Shown: positions 1-8,672, counted from the stretch's first letter. The stretch: 64,000 nt of DNA from Heliobacterium chlorum (GCF_014502795.1 NZ_JACVHF010000003.1:186001-250000); one strand, 5' to 3'. Notes: generated by a model from the letters alone, not told the origin. Numbers and translations are program-made.

Positions 1-96
1 ATTTGCTTTTGCGAAAAAATACTCAAAAGGGATCGCCTTTTCTTTGAATGGTCAGCCCTCCCCCGTTCATATAAAAAACCAAAGGAGGTTCGAGCT

Positions 97-828
97 TTGG
101 ATTTTTTGTATGAATTTAGCGGCATTCAGACGTCGGACCTGCTGACTCCTTCTTTTTGGTTAGCTGTGGCGACGATCATTTTTATCGATCTAATTTTGAG
201 CGGAGACAACGCTATTCTCATTGCCCTTGCCTGCCGGAACCTTCCGGTAAACCAGCAGCGTAAAGGGATCATCTGGGGAACGGCCGGGGCTGTCTCCTTA
301 CGACTCATCTTGGGCAGTATGACGATTTACCTATTAAAAGTACCGCTCTTACAAGCCCTCGGTGCACTTTTTCTCGGCTGGATAGCTGTCAAGCTGATCA
401 TCCCGGGGGACCATCAGGAAAAAGTGGAAGCACCAAACCGTCTCTGGCATGCTGTTCGTACCATTATCGTCGCGGACGCCGTCATGTCTCTGGATAACGT
501 CATCGCGTTAGCCGGTACAGCTCATGGAAGACCGGGCTTGCTCTGGTTCGGTTTGGTCGTCAGCATTCCTCTCGTCGTCTATGGCAGTCGACTGCTCTTA
601 TCGCTCATGCCCCTTTGGCCATGGCTTCCCTACGCTGGCTCGACCATCCTCGGGTGGACAGCTGGCGAGATGTTATGCAAAGACCCCCTGCTGAATGAAC
701 TGAGCGGCAATTTACTCGTCTCCCCGTTCCTGCTCGGCGGTAAAGTGGTCGGAATACTCTTCGCGGGTACCGTCCTGGCTATCGGATGGTTCATTCAACG
801 TAAAAAAACAAGCTATTTTTACTTTTAA
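97..828 (+). CDS. TerC-family integral membrane protein (YjbE-like)
   Basis: A 243-residue polytopic membrane protein with about six or seven hydrophobic segments. Two internally related motifs mark the TerC family: SGDNAILIAL near residue 35 and AVMSLDNVIALAG near residue 130, whose acidic residues are thought to bind a metal. TerC/YjbE proteins are linked to tellurite resistance and, in several bacteria, to manganese export; the substrate here is inference. The start is TTG at 97 behind AAAGGAGG at 81-88. The 96 bases before it reach the window edge and show no clear yybP-ykoY riboswitch core. The gene stands alone. Confidence 0.85.
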   Translation: MDFLYEFSGIQTSDLLTPSFWLAVATIIFIDLILSGDNAILIALACRNLPVNQQRKGIIWGTAGAVSLRLILGSMTIYLLKVPLLQALGALFLGWIAVKLIIPGDHQEKVEAPNRLWHAVRTIIVADAVMSLDNVIALAGTAHGRPGLLWFGLVVSIPLVVYGSRLLLSLMPLWPWLPYAGSTILGWTAGEMLCKDPLLNELSGNLLVSPFLLGGKVVGILFAGTVLAIGWFIQRKKTSYFYF

Positions 829-940
829 CGATCAGCCTATGTCGGGAGGTTTACTCAAGCCATTTGCGGTCTTTCGCGTAAGGATATTTGGCAGGCATTT
901 GTTGCATACTTATACCAAAAACAAGACGGAGGAAAATTGC

Positions 941-1225
941 ATGCCTGTCAGCCGACGCAACTTGTACCGCGCTGTAGGGTTTCTCTGCCTCTTTCTGGCC
1001 CTTTTGGCGTCCTTCAGCATACTGCAGCCATTGATGACACCTGAGCATATGGCACAATCGGCTATATCTCCTGTGGATGGCCCTTCCTGGTACGACGGGT
1101 GGAGTGATATGGTCTCTGTCTTCTCTGAACAAGCTCTCTTTTTAATCGCCGTTATCGTCTTCAGTGTTGCGGCCCGATTCTGCTTTCACCAAAGCCACCT
1201 CGAAAGTTTTGAAGATCAAAAATAA
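941..1225 (+). CDS. small two-helix membrane protein, unknown
   Basis: A 94-residue protein with a basic N-terminus, one hydrophobic helix at about residues 10-30, a polar middle and a second helix at about 62-80. I do not recognise the family. ATG at 941 follows GGAGG at 929-933; the reading frame stays open back to 839, but that part has no SD. It lies on the same strand 112 bases after the TerC gene and converges on the kinase gene 28 bases further on, with no obvious terminator between them. Confidence 0.6.
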   Translation: MPVSRRNLYRAVGFLCLFLALLASFSILQPLMTPEHMAQSAISPVDGPSWYDGWSDMVSVFSEQALFLIAVIVFSVAARFCFHQSHLESFEDQK

Positions 1226-1253
1226 CGAGATCTTTATCCAACCGCTGCAGGAT

Positions 1254-3674
1254 TTAGAACAATTCCAAATCAGTGAGCAAATGCCTGACGGCAGCGTAAC
1301 GCCGATTGGGATCTTTTTCGAGGCACCGTAATATGGCTGCCTCCATTTTTTCGGAGATGTCCCGGTTGAGCGCTCTCGGTGGAAGAGCCACCCGTCCAGA
1401 TGCGTGAAGATCGCGAAGACGGGAAAGATCTCCAGGACGGTCCGGATCGAGTTCTAACTCGGCAGGGTCGATAAAAGTAGCTTCCATGACTCGATCCATG
1501 AGCGCTTGAATGTTCTCTTCGCTGTCATGACCGGTCGTAAAGGGTAGATACCCGGTGGCGATTTCAAAAAGGGTGACGCCGAGGGAAAAAACATCGGCCC
1601 GTTGATCGAGCCTACTGTTGGCCCAGCCTTTTGGGCTCTTAAGCACCTCAGGCGCCGTATAGGTCGGCGTTCCTAGATTACCGAAGGTCTCAATCAAAGT
1701 GTAATCAGTGGCCCATCTAGCCTCTTTGGGGCTCGTCTCCCCGCGTTCAAAGGTGGCCTTATTGTGTAGCAGCTGTTTCGGCACACGCAACGTACCTAGA
1801 TCAGCGAGGCGTATCCGTTCCAAATCCCGATCGACCAGGATATTATCGGGTTTGATGTCGCGATGGATAAATTCACGGCCAAATCCGTGCAAGTAAACTA
1901 GCGCCTCACCGACGGCGCTCAAAACCCGGCGGACTTCTGCTTCAGGCAGAGGAGAGCGCCGAACGATATTTCCTTGATGATCATATTGATAGATGCGGTC
2001 TTTTAAGGAACCGTCAAGCAGTTCCATCACAAAGGTGAACCGGCTAAAATCGACACTTTCAGGGTACCCCTGAATGAGGTTGTGAGCGCCGCCGAAGGCC
2101 ATCGTCAAGGCAGCTTCGTTTTTAAACCGTTTCCGTCCCTTTTCGGAGTTAAGGCAGTTGGGTTTGAGGACTTTCATAGCACCCATCTGACCAGTGTTTC
2201 GATGGCGAACCTGCCAGACTTCGGCGAATCCCCCTTGGCCGAGTTTCAGCAACTGCTCCCATTCCCCTCGCAAATGTCCTCCGACGGCCGGGTCCCAGGT
2301 CAAGGCCTGCCGCTGTAGTTGATCGGCTTGAAAGAGGTCTTCCTGGCGACGGGAAAGTTCACCTAAATAAAACAAAGCCCTTGCAAGATGGATCCGGTTT
2401 TCATCATTATCCGGTACGAGTTTAGCGGCCGCCTTCGTCAGCAATTGGCCCGCTTGATCCATTTCTCCGCCGCGGAAACATAACAATCCCCATCGAACCA
2501 TAGCCCGCCCCTGCAAGCTTCGGGCCCTATCATCCTTTTCGTTCATACTGTCTACGGCAGCTAAGACTTGACGATAAAATTCCCTGGCTTCTTTGAACCG
2601 ACCGTCTTCCTCAGCCATCTCGCCTAACTCCAACAACGCTTCTCCTTGGAACGGATCCAGTTGGAGCACTTTGTTCCATGCAGCCCGGGCGTCATGACGG
2701 ACCTTACGGTACTCTAAGTTGGAGGACTGTTCATGTTGCCATGCCGACAAAGCTCGTGCATAAAAAAGCTGTGATTCCAAGTGACCCTTTTGACGCAATG
2801 TTACACGCTGCAGCCAATATACAGCTTTATGCCAGATCTGCCGGTTAAAATAGGTTTTCCCGAGATGCTCTTCCGCACGAATCTTATCGCGAAGAACCAG
2901 ATACCGGGTAGACTCTTCAAGAAAAGCTAGAGCACCGGAATCGGTTCGCTGATATTTCAACAGCCAATTAGAGAGGTAGCGGTAAATACGGACGACTTCG
3001 TCAGTGACAGCTCCGTGCCTCGCTAATGTATCTTCCAAATAGTCTTTCAGCCATCGTACATCTTCGAGATCGGGTTCGTCCTTGCGCAGGCGCCCAGTAA
3101 CAAGCCGCTCCCCCCAGGTACGGTACAATTCTTGCTGAGGAGGGAAACGGTCAGCCTCCCAGAGGTCTCTCCCTAAAACCTGCCTCAATAAGCTGCAGAT
3201 TTTCGGAAATGACGCGAGGACAGGGTCTTGTTCCAAGAGGGGCAACGGATCGTATTGGGCCAGGCTCATTTCATCGATCCGTAAGGCTCTTTCATAAAAG
3301 TCCATGGCTTCCTTGTCCAACCGGTTCCGGTCTGAACAGGCCACAGCAGCGGCCCAGAGGGCGAAAGGATCTTCCGGTATGGCCGCGGCCGCAGCTAGGA
3401 AGATTGGCATCGACCGGGGGTGAAGACCCTTATAACCGATGTCGCCATGACAGCGAAGCAAAAACCATAGCGGATCATGGTTTTCTTCGAAAAACTTGTC
3501 CCACCGTTCTGCTACATCATAAAAGGTTTGATAGTCGCCGGACAGTGAACATAGGGCTAAGACCAGTTTCCCCTCTTCCGGATCTTCTTCCGGCAGTAAG
3601 GTGTTGATGGCAGCCTGGTATCGGCCGGCTGTAATCAACAGTTTCAAGTAGGTGAGTTTTTTACCGGAAAACAC
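1254..3674 (-). CDS. TPR-repeat serine/threonine protein kinase
   Basis: An 806-residue protein in two parts. Residues 1 to about 450 are helical repeats of TPR type (several A/G-F-Y-A patterns, one copy near 350-385). A Hanks-type kinase domain fills roughly 470-806: glycine-rich loop LGQGGFAEVW (about 478), lysine in AMKVLK (about 498), catalytic loop HRDIKPDN (about 602), DLG in place of DFG (about 622) and TAPEV (about 675). No membrane segment is seen, so it is probably cytoplasmic, unlike PrkC-type PASTA kinases. GTG start at 3674 with a G-rich upstream stretch. A role in phospho-signalling is inferred from the family; the TPR part probably binds partner proteins. No partner phosphatase is nearby. 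Confidence 0.9.
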   Translation of the reverse strand: MFSGKKLTYLKLLITAGRYQAAINTLLPEEDPEEGKLVLALCSLSGDYQTFYDVAERWDKFFEENHDPLWFLLRCHGDIGYKGLHPRSMPIFLAAAAAIPEDPFALWAAAVACSDRNRLDKEAMDFYERALRIDEMSLAQYDPLPLLEQDPVLASFPKICSLLRQVLGRDLWEADRFPPQQELYRTWGERLVTGRLRKDEPDLEDVRWLKDYLEDTLARHGAVTDEVVRIYRYLSNWLLKYQRTDSGALAFLEESTRYLVLRDKIRAEEHLGKTYFNRQIWHKAVYWLQRVTLRQKGHLESQLFYARALSAWQHEQSSNLEYRKVRHDARAAWNKVLQLDPFQGEALLELGEMAEEDGRFKEAREFYRQVLAAVDSMNEKDDRARSLQGRAMVRWGLLCFRGGEMDQAGQLLTKAAAKLVPDNDENRIHLARALFYLGELSRRQEDLFQADQLQRQALTWDPAVGGHLRGEWEQLLKLGQGGFAEVWQVRHRNTGQMGAMKVLKPNCLNSEKGRKRFKNEAALTMAFGGAHNLIQGYPESVDFSRFTFVMELLDGSLKDRIYQYDHQGNIVRRSPLPEAEVRRVLSAVGEALVYLHGFGREFIHRDIKPDNILVDRDLERIRLADLGTLRVPKQLLHNKATFERGETSPKEARWATDYTLIETFGNLGTPTYTAPEVLKSPKGWANSRLDQRADVFSLGVTLFEIATGYLPFTTGHDSEENIQALMDRVMEATFIDPAELELDPDRPGDLSRLRDLHASGRVALPPRALNRDISEKMEAAILRCLEKDPNRRYAAVRHLLTDLELF

Positions 3675-3698
3675 TCCCCCGGTTCACCCCTAACACGC

Positions 3699-3733
3699 AA
3701 AAAATAGAGAAAACCGGGCCTACCCGGTTTTCT
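3699..3733 (-). terminator. rho-independent terminator of the 3761-4117 gene
   Basis: Perfect 11-bp inverted repeat AGAAAACCGGG at 3708-3718 and its complement at 3723-3733, followed on the minus strand by a T-rich tail. Confidence 0.8.
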
Positions 3734-3760
3734 ATGTATTCCTGCTTATAAGTGTACTGA

Positions 3761-4117
3761 TTAGCCTACGCTTTGGCAAGTCGACAGTCGCACCATGATT
3801 TCCCGTTGTTGTGCCGCAAAAAGGTCTGCTTGTTCTTGCGTCATGATTCCATCGTTAACCATTTGAAGGGTCAACTCTTCTGCAGAGAATTGGCGATAGT
3901 TTTGAACCTTAAACCGGTCGATATAACCAGCCTTCAATAAATTCATCAGCATCAATGCAGTTAAAGGATCTTCGCCAAATTCTCCGTTGACGAGTTCCTC
4001 GGGAATCCGAGTACCACCCGGTCCTGGAGAATCGAGAATTTTCTCGGAAATTCTTCCCTTGAAGATAAAATAACCGATCCCTGCAGCTATGAAGGCCATC
4101 ACCAGATAAGCTTCCAT
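3761..4117 (-). CDS. membrane-anchored small protein, unknown
   Basis: A 118-residue protein starting MEAYLVMAFIAAG: one N-terminal membrane helix, then a soluble tail of about 95 residues with two short helical stretches (LTALMLMNLLKAGYI and LTLQMVNDGIMTQEQADLF). The tail resembles the short-chain oligomerisation (SHOCT-like) pattern of small tail domains, but I would not assign it. ATG at 4117 follows AAAGGAG; the longer in-frame start at 4165 has no SD. A promoter lies at 4171-4198, divergent from the next gene. Confidence 0.65.
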   Translation of the reverse strand: MEAYLVMAFIAAGIGYFIFKGRISEKILDSPGPGGTRIPEELVNGEFGEDPLTALMLMNLLKAGYIDRFKVQNYRQFSAEELTLQMVNDGIMTQEQADLFAAQQREIMVRLSTCQSVG

Positions 4118-4170
4118 TGGTCGTCTCCTTTCGGACAATGTAATTATCTTGGCTCTCTTTAACAATTCTT

Positions 4171-4198
4171 ATTATATCATTGGAAAAATTCTTGTCGA
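4171..4198 (-). promoter_or_regulatory. sigma-A type promoter, minus strand
   Basis: Minus strand: TCGACA (4193-4198), 16-base spacer, TATAAT (4171-4176). It drives the gene starting at 4117. Confidence 0.6.
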
Positions 4199-4255
4199 TG
4201 AAGATTTTAAATGTGAGCTTGTTACATCTTTCTCCCACCGATGGCGTTTTTATGC

Positions 4256-4284
4256 TTGAACCCGTATCCTCTTACTGGTACAAT
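4256..4284 (+). promoter_or_regulatory. sigma-A type promoter, plus strand
   Basis: TTGAAC (4256-4261), 17-base spacer, TACAAT (4279-4284), about 35 bases before the start of the next gene. It is divergent from the promoter at 4171-4198. Confidence 0.6.
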
Positions 4285-4317
4285 CTTTATGTAATTACTC
4301 CTAATTCCAGGAGGTTT

Positions 4318-4626
4318 ATGATGATCACTGAACAAATCGACCTACTCTTCTCTATTGATCCCGATGCGAAAGAGTATATCGTGGAGCGTGGCGCCATTGT
4401 TCACATCGGCGTAGCCGGTCCTAATCTGACCAAAACGGTGGCCAAAGTGGTTCCGATCGTCGACATCGGTATTCCTCGCGGTGCCACCACTAAATATCTT
4501 GAACATCGACAGGACGGGATCACCATTTACCTGTCGAAAAACCTGGCTGTAAAGGGCCCTATTCGGATTTTTTTAGATACGCTTTGGCGTCTGAAAAAGT
4601 TATCTGTCGAGATGAAGCTTAACTGA
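4318..4626 (+). CDS. small soluble protein, HesB / CC-Se-motif-like without cysteines
   Basis: A 102-residue protein (ATG at 4318 or 4321 after AGGAGG at 4309-4314). The order of elements is: DPDAKEYIVERGAIVHI, a central loop, VDIGIPRG, DGITIYLSKN and an end resembling LWRLKKLSVEM. It recalls the HesB-like / CC-Se motif family of small (seleno)proteins, which carry Cys-Cys or Cys-Sec in the central loop. Here that loop is AKVVPIV and the protein has no cysteine at all. The family link is from memory of the layout and is uncertain; function unknown. Confidence 0.5.
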   Translation: MMITEQIDLLFSIDPDAKEYIVERGAIVHIGVAGPNLTKTVAKVVPIVDIGIPRGATTKYLEHRQDGITIYLSKNLAVKGPIRIFLDTLWRLKKLSVEMKLN

Positions 4627-4668
4627 CAAATGTATTGTTATCGTTACATTAGGGGCGAATACAGGGGT

Positions 4669-4698
4669 AAGAAGCCAGCACGAAAGTGCTGGCTTCTT
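4669..4698 (+). terminator. stem-loop after the 4318-4626 gene
   Basis: Perfect 13-bp stem at 4669-4681 and 4686-4698 with a GAAA loop. The T tail is weak, so it may act as a terminator or an mRNA 3' stabiliser. Confidence 0.55.
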
Positions 4699-4795
4699 AG
4701 TTCTACCCCTCTACATCTTTAGCCAACCTACTTTTCCGCCTTTTTCAAATCTTCCGATTTATTTCCCGATAAGTTCGCTTGTTTCCTTCTGAAAA

Positions 4796-4835
4796 TAACG
4801 AAGAGGCCGATCCTTTTTTATCGGATCAACCTCTT
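4796..4835 (-). terminator. terminator of the feo operon
   Basis: 13-bp stem (4801-4813 with 4823-4835, two G-U pairs) just after the feoA stop codon, with a short T-rich tail on the minus strand. Confidence 0.75.
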
Positions 4836-4844
4836 ATTATCCTT

Positions 4845-5066
4845 TTAGTTGACGAGGGTTATTTGGATGTCTTCGGCCATCTTCCGTCCGATGGCCAACT
4901 CCTGGTGTTTTTTCCGTACGATGACAGGGCCTGCCGGGATGATCTCCTGGATCATGACGGTCTCGCCTTCCGAGATGCCAAAGCGGATCGCCTGAGCACG
5001 GACCATGGGATGTTTAATGCCTGCGATGCAGACGGTTTGCCCTTTTACCGAGTTTGCTAATGTCAT
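4845..5066 (-). CDS. feoA: FeoA-family protein
   Basis: A 73-residue SH3-like FeoA domain: VKGQTVCIAGI at the start, then MVRAQAIRFGISEGETVMIQ, VIVRKKHQELAIGRKMAEDI at the end, all standard for FeoA. FeoA proteins assist the FeoB ferrous iron transporter, probably by contacting its cytoplasmic domain. ATG at 5066 lies behind GGGGAGGGG. It is the last gene of a feoB-zinc ribbon-feoA operon, 34 bases after its neighbour; feoA more often comes first. Confidence 0.88.
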   Translation of the reverse strand: MTLANSVKGQTVCIAGIKHPMVRAQAIRFGISEGETVMIQEIIPAGPVIVRKKHQELAIGRKMAEDIQITLVN

Positions 5067-5100
5067 GGTTACCCCTCCCCAAAGACGCAATTGGTGTAAT

Positions 5101-5316
5101 CTATTTTGAACAATTGCCGCAGTTGCCACATCCGCCGCAGCCCATGGGGGGCCGCAGCAAGGCATTGCATCGAGGACAGCGATCAGGGATCGCCTCTCCC
5201 CCTTTACCACTGAACCAGGCTTTTACATCTAAACCGCAGCCAGGACACTCATCGAAATGAATTCCGGGAACACCGCAATGTTCCGGAGATTTTTCTTTTT
5301 TATTGAACCAACCCAA
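5101..5316 (-). CDS. cysteine-rich zinc-ribbon-like protein in the feo operon
   Basis: A 71-residue protein with ten cysteines: a lone Cys near residue 14, then ECPGCGLD, a second pair RCPRCNA, and a C-terminal tail GCGGCGNCGNC. The two middle CPxC pairs look like a rubredoxin- or zinc-ribbon-type knuckle; the tail looks like a metal-binding patch. It lies between feoB and feoA with 30- and 34-base gaps, so it is co-transcribed with iron uptake. TTG at 5316 after AAGGGGG. A role in holding or sensing iron is inference. It is not FeoC, which is a winged-helix protein. Confidence 0.7.
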   Translation of the reverse strand: MGWFNKKEKSPEHCGVPGIHFDECPGCGLDVKAWFSGKGGEAIPDRCPRCNALLRPPMGCGGCGNCGNCSK

Positions 5317-5346
5317 AGCAAGGACCCCCTTACCGTGTAACCATGA

Positions 5347-7329
5347 TTATTGTTCGGAGTGACAGCAGGAGGCCGATTGGGCAGACACATCGGTTTTACG
5401 ACGGGAAAAGAGCATCGATGCACCTACCAATAAAGCCATGAGACCCGCAAAAGCAGCCACAGTCAGATAGATTTGCTCGAAGTGAGCGTAAAGCTGAGCT
5501 ACCACACCGCCCACCAAGAAGGCAATCACCCAGGTAGACAACCACATGACCAAAGCTTCTTTTTTGGATCGTTCTTTAAAGATGACTAAGACCGATGCGA
5601 CACAAGGCACAAAGAGGGTGATGGTGGCTAGCGCGACGACAGCTTGATAAGGAGCCAAGGTCATGTCGGCCAAACCAGCGGCGCCGAAGTCGCGCCGAAC
5701 CAGGCCCATAATGAAGACGTTAGCTGACTCCTTCGGAAGGCCCAACCAGCCTACCGTCAGAGGTGCAAGGGCGTCTTGCAGCGCATTTAGAGCTCCTGAG
5801 ACCTGAAGAACGCTGATAAGAAGTGAACCTAGTGCAAACAGGGGGAACGCTTCTTTAACAAAGGCAAAGGATTTAATGCCGGTTTTTTTCAACACGTTCG
5901 CAAGACGGGGTAAGCGAATCGGCGGCAGCTCAATCAACAGATCGGAAGACCGCCCGGGAATCACTCGATCCATGATCATGCCTACAGCGATGAGAATGGA
6001 CAAGATGATAAGCACATACATGAGCACAAAACCAGGTTCAATCGAAGCTAATATACCAGTAATGACACCCAACTGAGCCGAACAGGGGATGGTCAAACCG
6101 AGGAGGAAGATGGCGATGCGTTTTTCCCGTTCTGAGGCGAGCAGCCGTGTCGTGATCGTCGCTAAAGTGACGCAGCCAAAACCGAGGATCAGCGGGATGA
6201 TGGCTCTTCCGTTTAATCCGATGTAGTTGAGCACCCGATCGGTCAGTGCGGCCACCCGAGGCAGATACCCCGAGTCTTCCAGTGTAGATAGGAAGAAATA
6301 AAAAGCGACTACCAGAGGCAGCAACAGGCCCAACACGTAGGTCACTGTCATCGTGACCAGTCCAAATTCTCCGTAGAGGATTTGCCCGAAGATGGAGTCA
6401 GGTGAGATGAAACCGGTCAGAATCCCTCGGACGAAGGGTTCATAGTATCCCTGGAAGATGGTCTCTTCTGTAAATCCGACGACGTCGCCAGCGACCCACA
6501 CCCCGATCAATTGGTACATGAAGTACAGCACTGCCGCCAAGATGGGAATGCCGGTGATGGGGCGAACCATCCAATAGCCCAGCTTCGTCGAGAAGTTGGC
6601 TCCTTGGGTCGTTTCCGTGACGACAGATTGAAAGATTTCGTTGACACATTCCCGTCGATTTAAGTATATCTCTTCCCGTTTGTCTTTCTGGGAGATCCCA
6701 TAAGCAGTCCGGATCCCTTCGTCTCCTTCCAACGCCAGCAGCGCCTCACCCCGGTTGGCTGTGGTCTGAGAAACTGTGTCGATCTCCGCTGCCAGTTCCT
6801 GATTGACTCGGCCTGTGCAAGCTTGAGGCAACGCAGCTTCCACTTCTTTTAAGCCTTTTCCCTTGACCGCCACCGAAGGAATGACCGGTACGCCCAGTTC
6901 CTCTTGAAGACGGTCAAAGTTGATTTGAATCCCCCGGCGTTTCGCTTCGTCAACCATGTTTACAGCCACTACCACTGGTACGCCAGTGTCGATAATCTGC
7001 CGTGTCAAGAATAAGTCCCGCTCCAAGTGGAGCGCGTTGACGATATTCAACACTTTGTCGGCTTGTAGGATTACGTCTCGGGCAATACGTTCTTCGTCGT
7101 TAAAGGAAGAAAGTCCGTAAATCCCAGGTGTGTCCATGACCACCCAATCTTTATAGCGGCCATGAGATATGTCTAACGTCGTGCCGGGGTAATTCGAAAC
7201 GTCTACATACATCCCCGTTAGGTGGTTAAAGAAGACCGACTTCCCTACGTTAGGATTACCGGCGAGTACCAGCTTCTGTTCCCCTTTGCCGATGTCCAAT
7301 TTGATTGGAGCGCCGTGACATGTTGTCAT
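5347..7329 (-). CDS. feoB: ferrous iron transporter FeoB
   Basis: A 660-residue protein with an N-terminal G-protein domain: G1 GNPNVGKS (24-31), G3 DTPG (66-69), G4 NMVD (124-127). A helical GDI region follows, then the membrane core from about residue 255 with two Gate-type repeats (TLEDSGYLPRVA and the region around FVKEAFPLFALGSLL). It imports Fe(II) across the inner membrane. The C-terminus ends in CCHSEQ, and the N-terminal TCHG adds another possible metal ligand. ATG at 7329 after GGGAGGGAG. First gene of the feo operon, with a promoter and Fur-like box at 7430-7459. Confidence 0.95.
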   Translation of the reverse strand: MTTCHGAPIKLDIGKGEQKLVLAGNPNVGKSVFFNHLTGMYVDVSNYPGTTLDISHGRYKDWVVMDTPGIYGLSSFNDEERIARDVILQADKVLNIVNALHLERDLFLTRQIIDTGVPVVVAVNMVDEAKRRGIQINFDRLQEELGVPVIPSVAVKGKGLKEVEAALPQACTGRVNQELAAEIDTVSQTTANRGEALLALEGDEGIRTAYGISQKDKREEIYLNRRECVNEIFQSVVTETTQGANFSTKLGYWMVRPITGIPILAAVLYFMYQLIGVWVAGDVVGFTEETIFQGYYEPFVRGILTGFISPDSIFGQILYGEFGLVTMTVTYVLGLLLPLVVAFYFFLSTLEDSGYLPRVAALTDRVLNYIGLNGRAIIPLILGFGCVTLATITTRLLASEREKRIAIFLLGLTIPCSAQLGVITGILASIEPGFVLMYVLIILSILIAVGMIMDRVIPGRSSDLLIELPPIRLPRLANVLKKTGIKSFAFVKEAFPLFALGSLLISVLQVSGALNALQDALAPLTVGWLGLPKESANVFIMGLVRRDFGAAGLADMTLAPYQAVVALATITLFVPCVASVLVIFKERSKKEALVMWLSTWVIAFLVGGVVAQLYAHFEQIYLTVAAFAGLMALLVGASMLFSRRKTDVSAQSASCCHSEQ

Positions 7330-7429
7330 GCTGCTCCCTCCCTCTGTCTACGCAATTTTATTAGAAATGTTGTGAGTTGGTTCGGCAAAAGACTCCGTTG
7401 AAAATGAATCTCTTTTGCGTTGTGGCTTT

Positions 7430-7459
7430 ATTCTAATTGATTTTAATTCTCAGTGTCAA
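7430..7459 (-). promoter_or_regulatory. feoB promoter with Fur-like box
   Basis: Minus strand: TTGACA (7454-7459), 18-base spacer, TAGAAT (7430-7435). The spacer holds TGAGAATTAAAATCA (7438-7452), which matches 11 of 14 fixed positions of the 7-1-7 Fur motif TGATAATNATTATCA. Iron repression is inferred. Confidence 0.6.
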
Positions 7460-7566
7460 TAGGATTATTTCTTTTTTCTGTCCCTTTACGGAGAATGATT
7501 CTATGATAAAATCAGTAACAATAGTGGAATTCTCTTCTTACTTTCTTATTTGAGGAGTTTCGAAGC

Positions 7567-8481
7567 ATGATCGTCCTTGAATCACTGACCAAGCGCTTTG
7601 ATAACCGTACCGTCGTCGATAACCTTTCCTTCCATATTCACCCGGGAGAGTTTTTTGGTCTCCTCGGCCCCAATGGCGCCGGCAAGACGACCACGATCCG
7701 CATGCTCATGACCTTGGCCCGGGCCACTTCCGGACGCATTATTATCGGAGAGCAGGATATGACCCGTAACGCGATGGCATTAAAATCAAAGATCGGCCTC
7801 GTTCCCCAGCACATCAACTTAGATGGAGAATTGACGGCGCGAGAGAACCTGGATATGCATGGCCGGCTTTTCGGCCTTCGCCCGGAGGAACGACAATCTC
7901 GCATCACAGAACTGCTGGAATTTGTGGAAATGGACGACCGGGCCAATGAACCGGTGCGCAAGTTTTCCGGCGGCATGAAGCGGCGCATCCTCATCGCCCG
8001 GGCGCTCCTGCATCGACCGCAAATTCTCCTGCTCGATGAGCCGACGATCGGCCTCGACCCGATGACCCGGCGGCGTATGTGGGACTTGGTTCGCAAATTG
8101 AACACGGGCGGGCAGACGATTTTGCTGACTACCCACTACCTCGAAGAAGCTGAAGCCTTATGTAACCGAGTCGCACTGATGAATAAAGGAAAACTGGTAG
8201 AGTTAGGCACACCGGATGAGTTAAAAACCAAGGTCGGCCCTTTCGTCGTGGAAACGGACGATGGCGGATTGCGTCGAAGTCACTTCTTTCCCACTCGAGA
8301 AGCGGGTACCCAGTTCATCCAGGAACTTCAGCAGTCCGGCAAAGGTAGTTCCGTCTCCCTGCGGGCTTCCAATTTGGAAGACGTCTTTATCCATCTGACC
8401 TCCGGTGATTCCCTTTCCATGGAAGAGGGACCGTTGAAATCGGATTCCAAGACGATTAACCACCGAGCGAAAGACTTTTAA
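7567..8481 (+). CDS. ABC transporter ATP-binding protein (DrrA / ABC-2 type)
   Basis: A 304-residue ATPase: Walker A GPNGAGKTT (34-42), signature FSGGMKRR (about 136), Walker B ILLLDEPTIGLDP, H-loop TTHYLEEAE. The region after about 230 is the extra C-terminal domain common in DrrA-like exporters of drugs, lipids or peptides. ATG at 7567 follows GAGGAG. The permease follows after a 191-base gap. Substrate cannot be told from sequence. Confidence 0.92.
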   Translation: MIVLESLTKRFDNRTVVDNLSFHIHPGEFFGLLGPNGAGKTTTIRMLMTLARATSGRIIIGEQDMTRNAMALKSKIGLVPQHINLDGELTARENLDMHGRLFGLRPEERQSRITELLEFVEMDDRANEPVRKFSGGMKRRILIARALLHRPQILLLDEPTIGLDPMTRRRMWDLVRKLNTGGQTILLTTHYLEEAEALCNRVALMNKGKLVELGTPDELKTKVGPFVVETDDGGLRRSHFFPTREAGTQFIQELQQSGKGSSVSLRASNLEDVFIHLTSGDSLSMEEGPLKSDSKTINHRAKDF

Positions 8482-8620
8482 CCTGATGTTTCTAGAAACG
8501 TTTTAACACGCTCCGCTCCTGAGATTCCTTTCAAGCGCTCTTTGCTCGCTGAGTACTAAATATGACCCGCTACGAGTAGACGCCCTTTATCGAGTGATTA
8601 CTGCCCCTGATTCCCCTGTT

Positions 8621-8650
8621 TAAAAAACAAAAACCGCCCTAACGGCGGCG
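8621..8650 (-). terminator. orphan minus-strand terminator inside the ABC operon
   Basis: Minus strand: CCGCC-GTTAG-GGCGG followed by T5-G-T6. No minus-strand gene ends here. The nearest upstream one is the lipid kinase that ends at 9440, so this could stop its transcript after it has run antisense through the permease gene. The 8482-8672 gap otherwise holds only a 12-bp palindrome at 8488-8499. Confidence 0.5.
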
Positions 8651-8672
8651 AAAATCTTCGCAGGTGATTTCA

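Noticed and set aside
1-96. Possible yybP-ykoY manganese riboswitch before the TerC gene
   Set aside because: The conserved core motifs are not visible in the 96 bases available; the upstream part is outside the window.
7492-7502. AGAATGATTCT as a second Fur site near the ABC ATPase gene
   Set aside because: Only an 11-base palindrome; too short to support without a motif scan.
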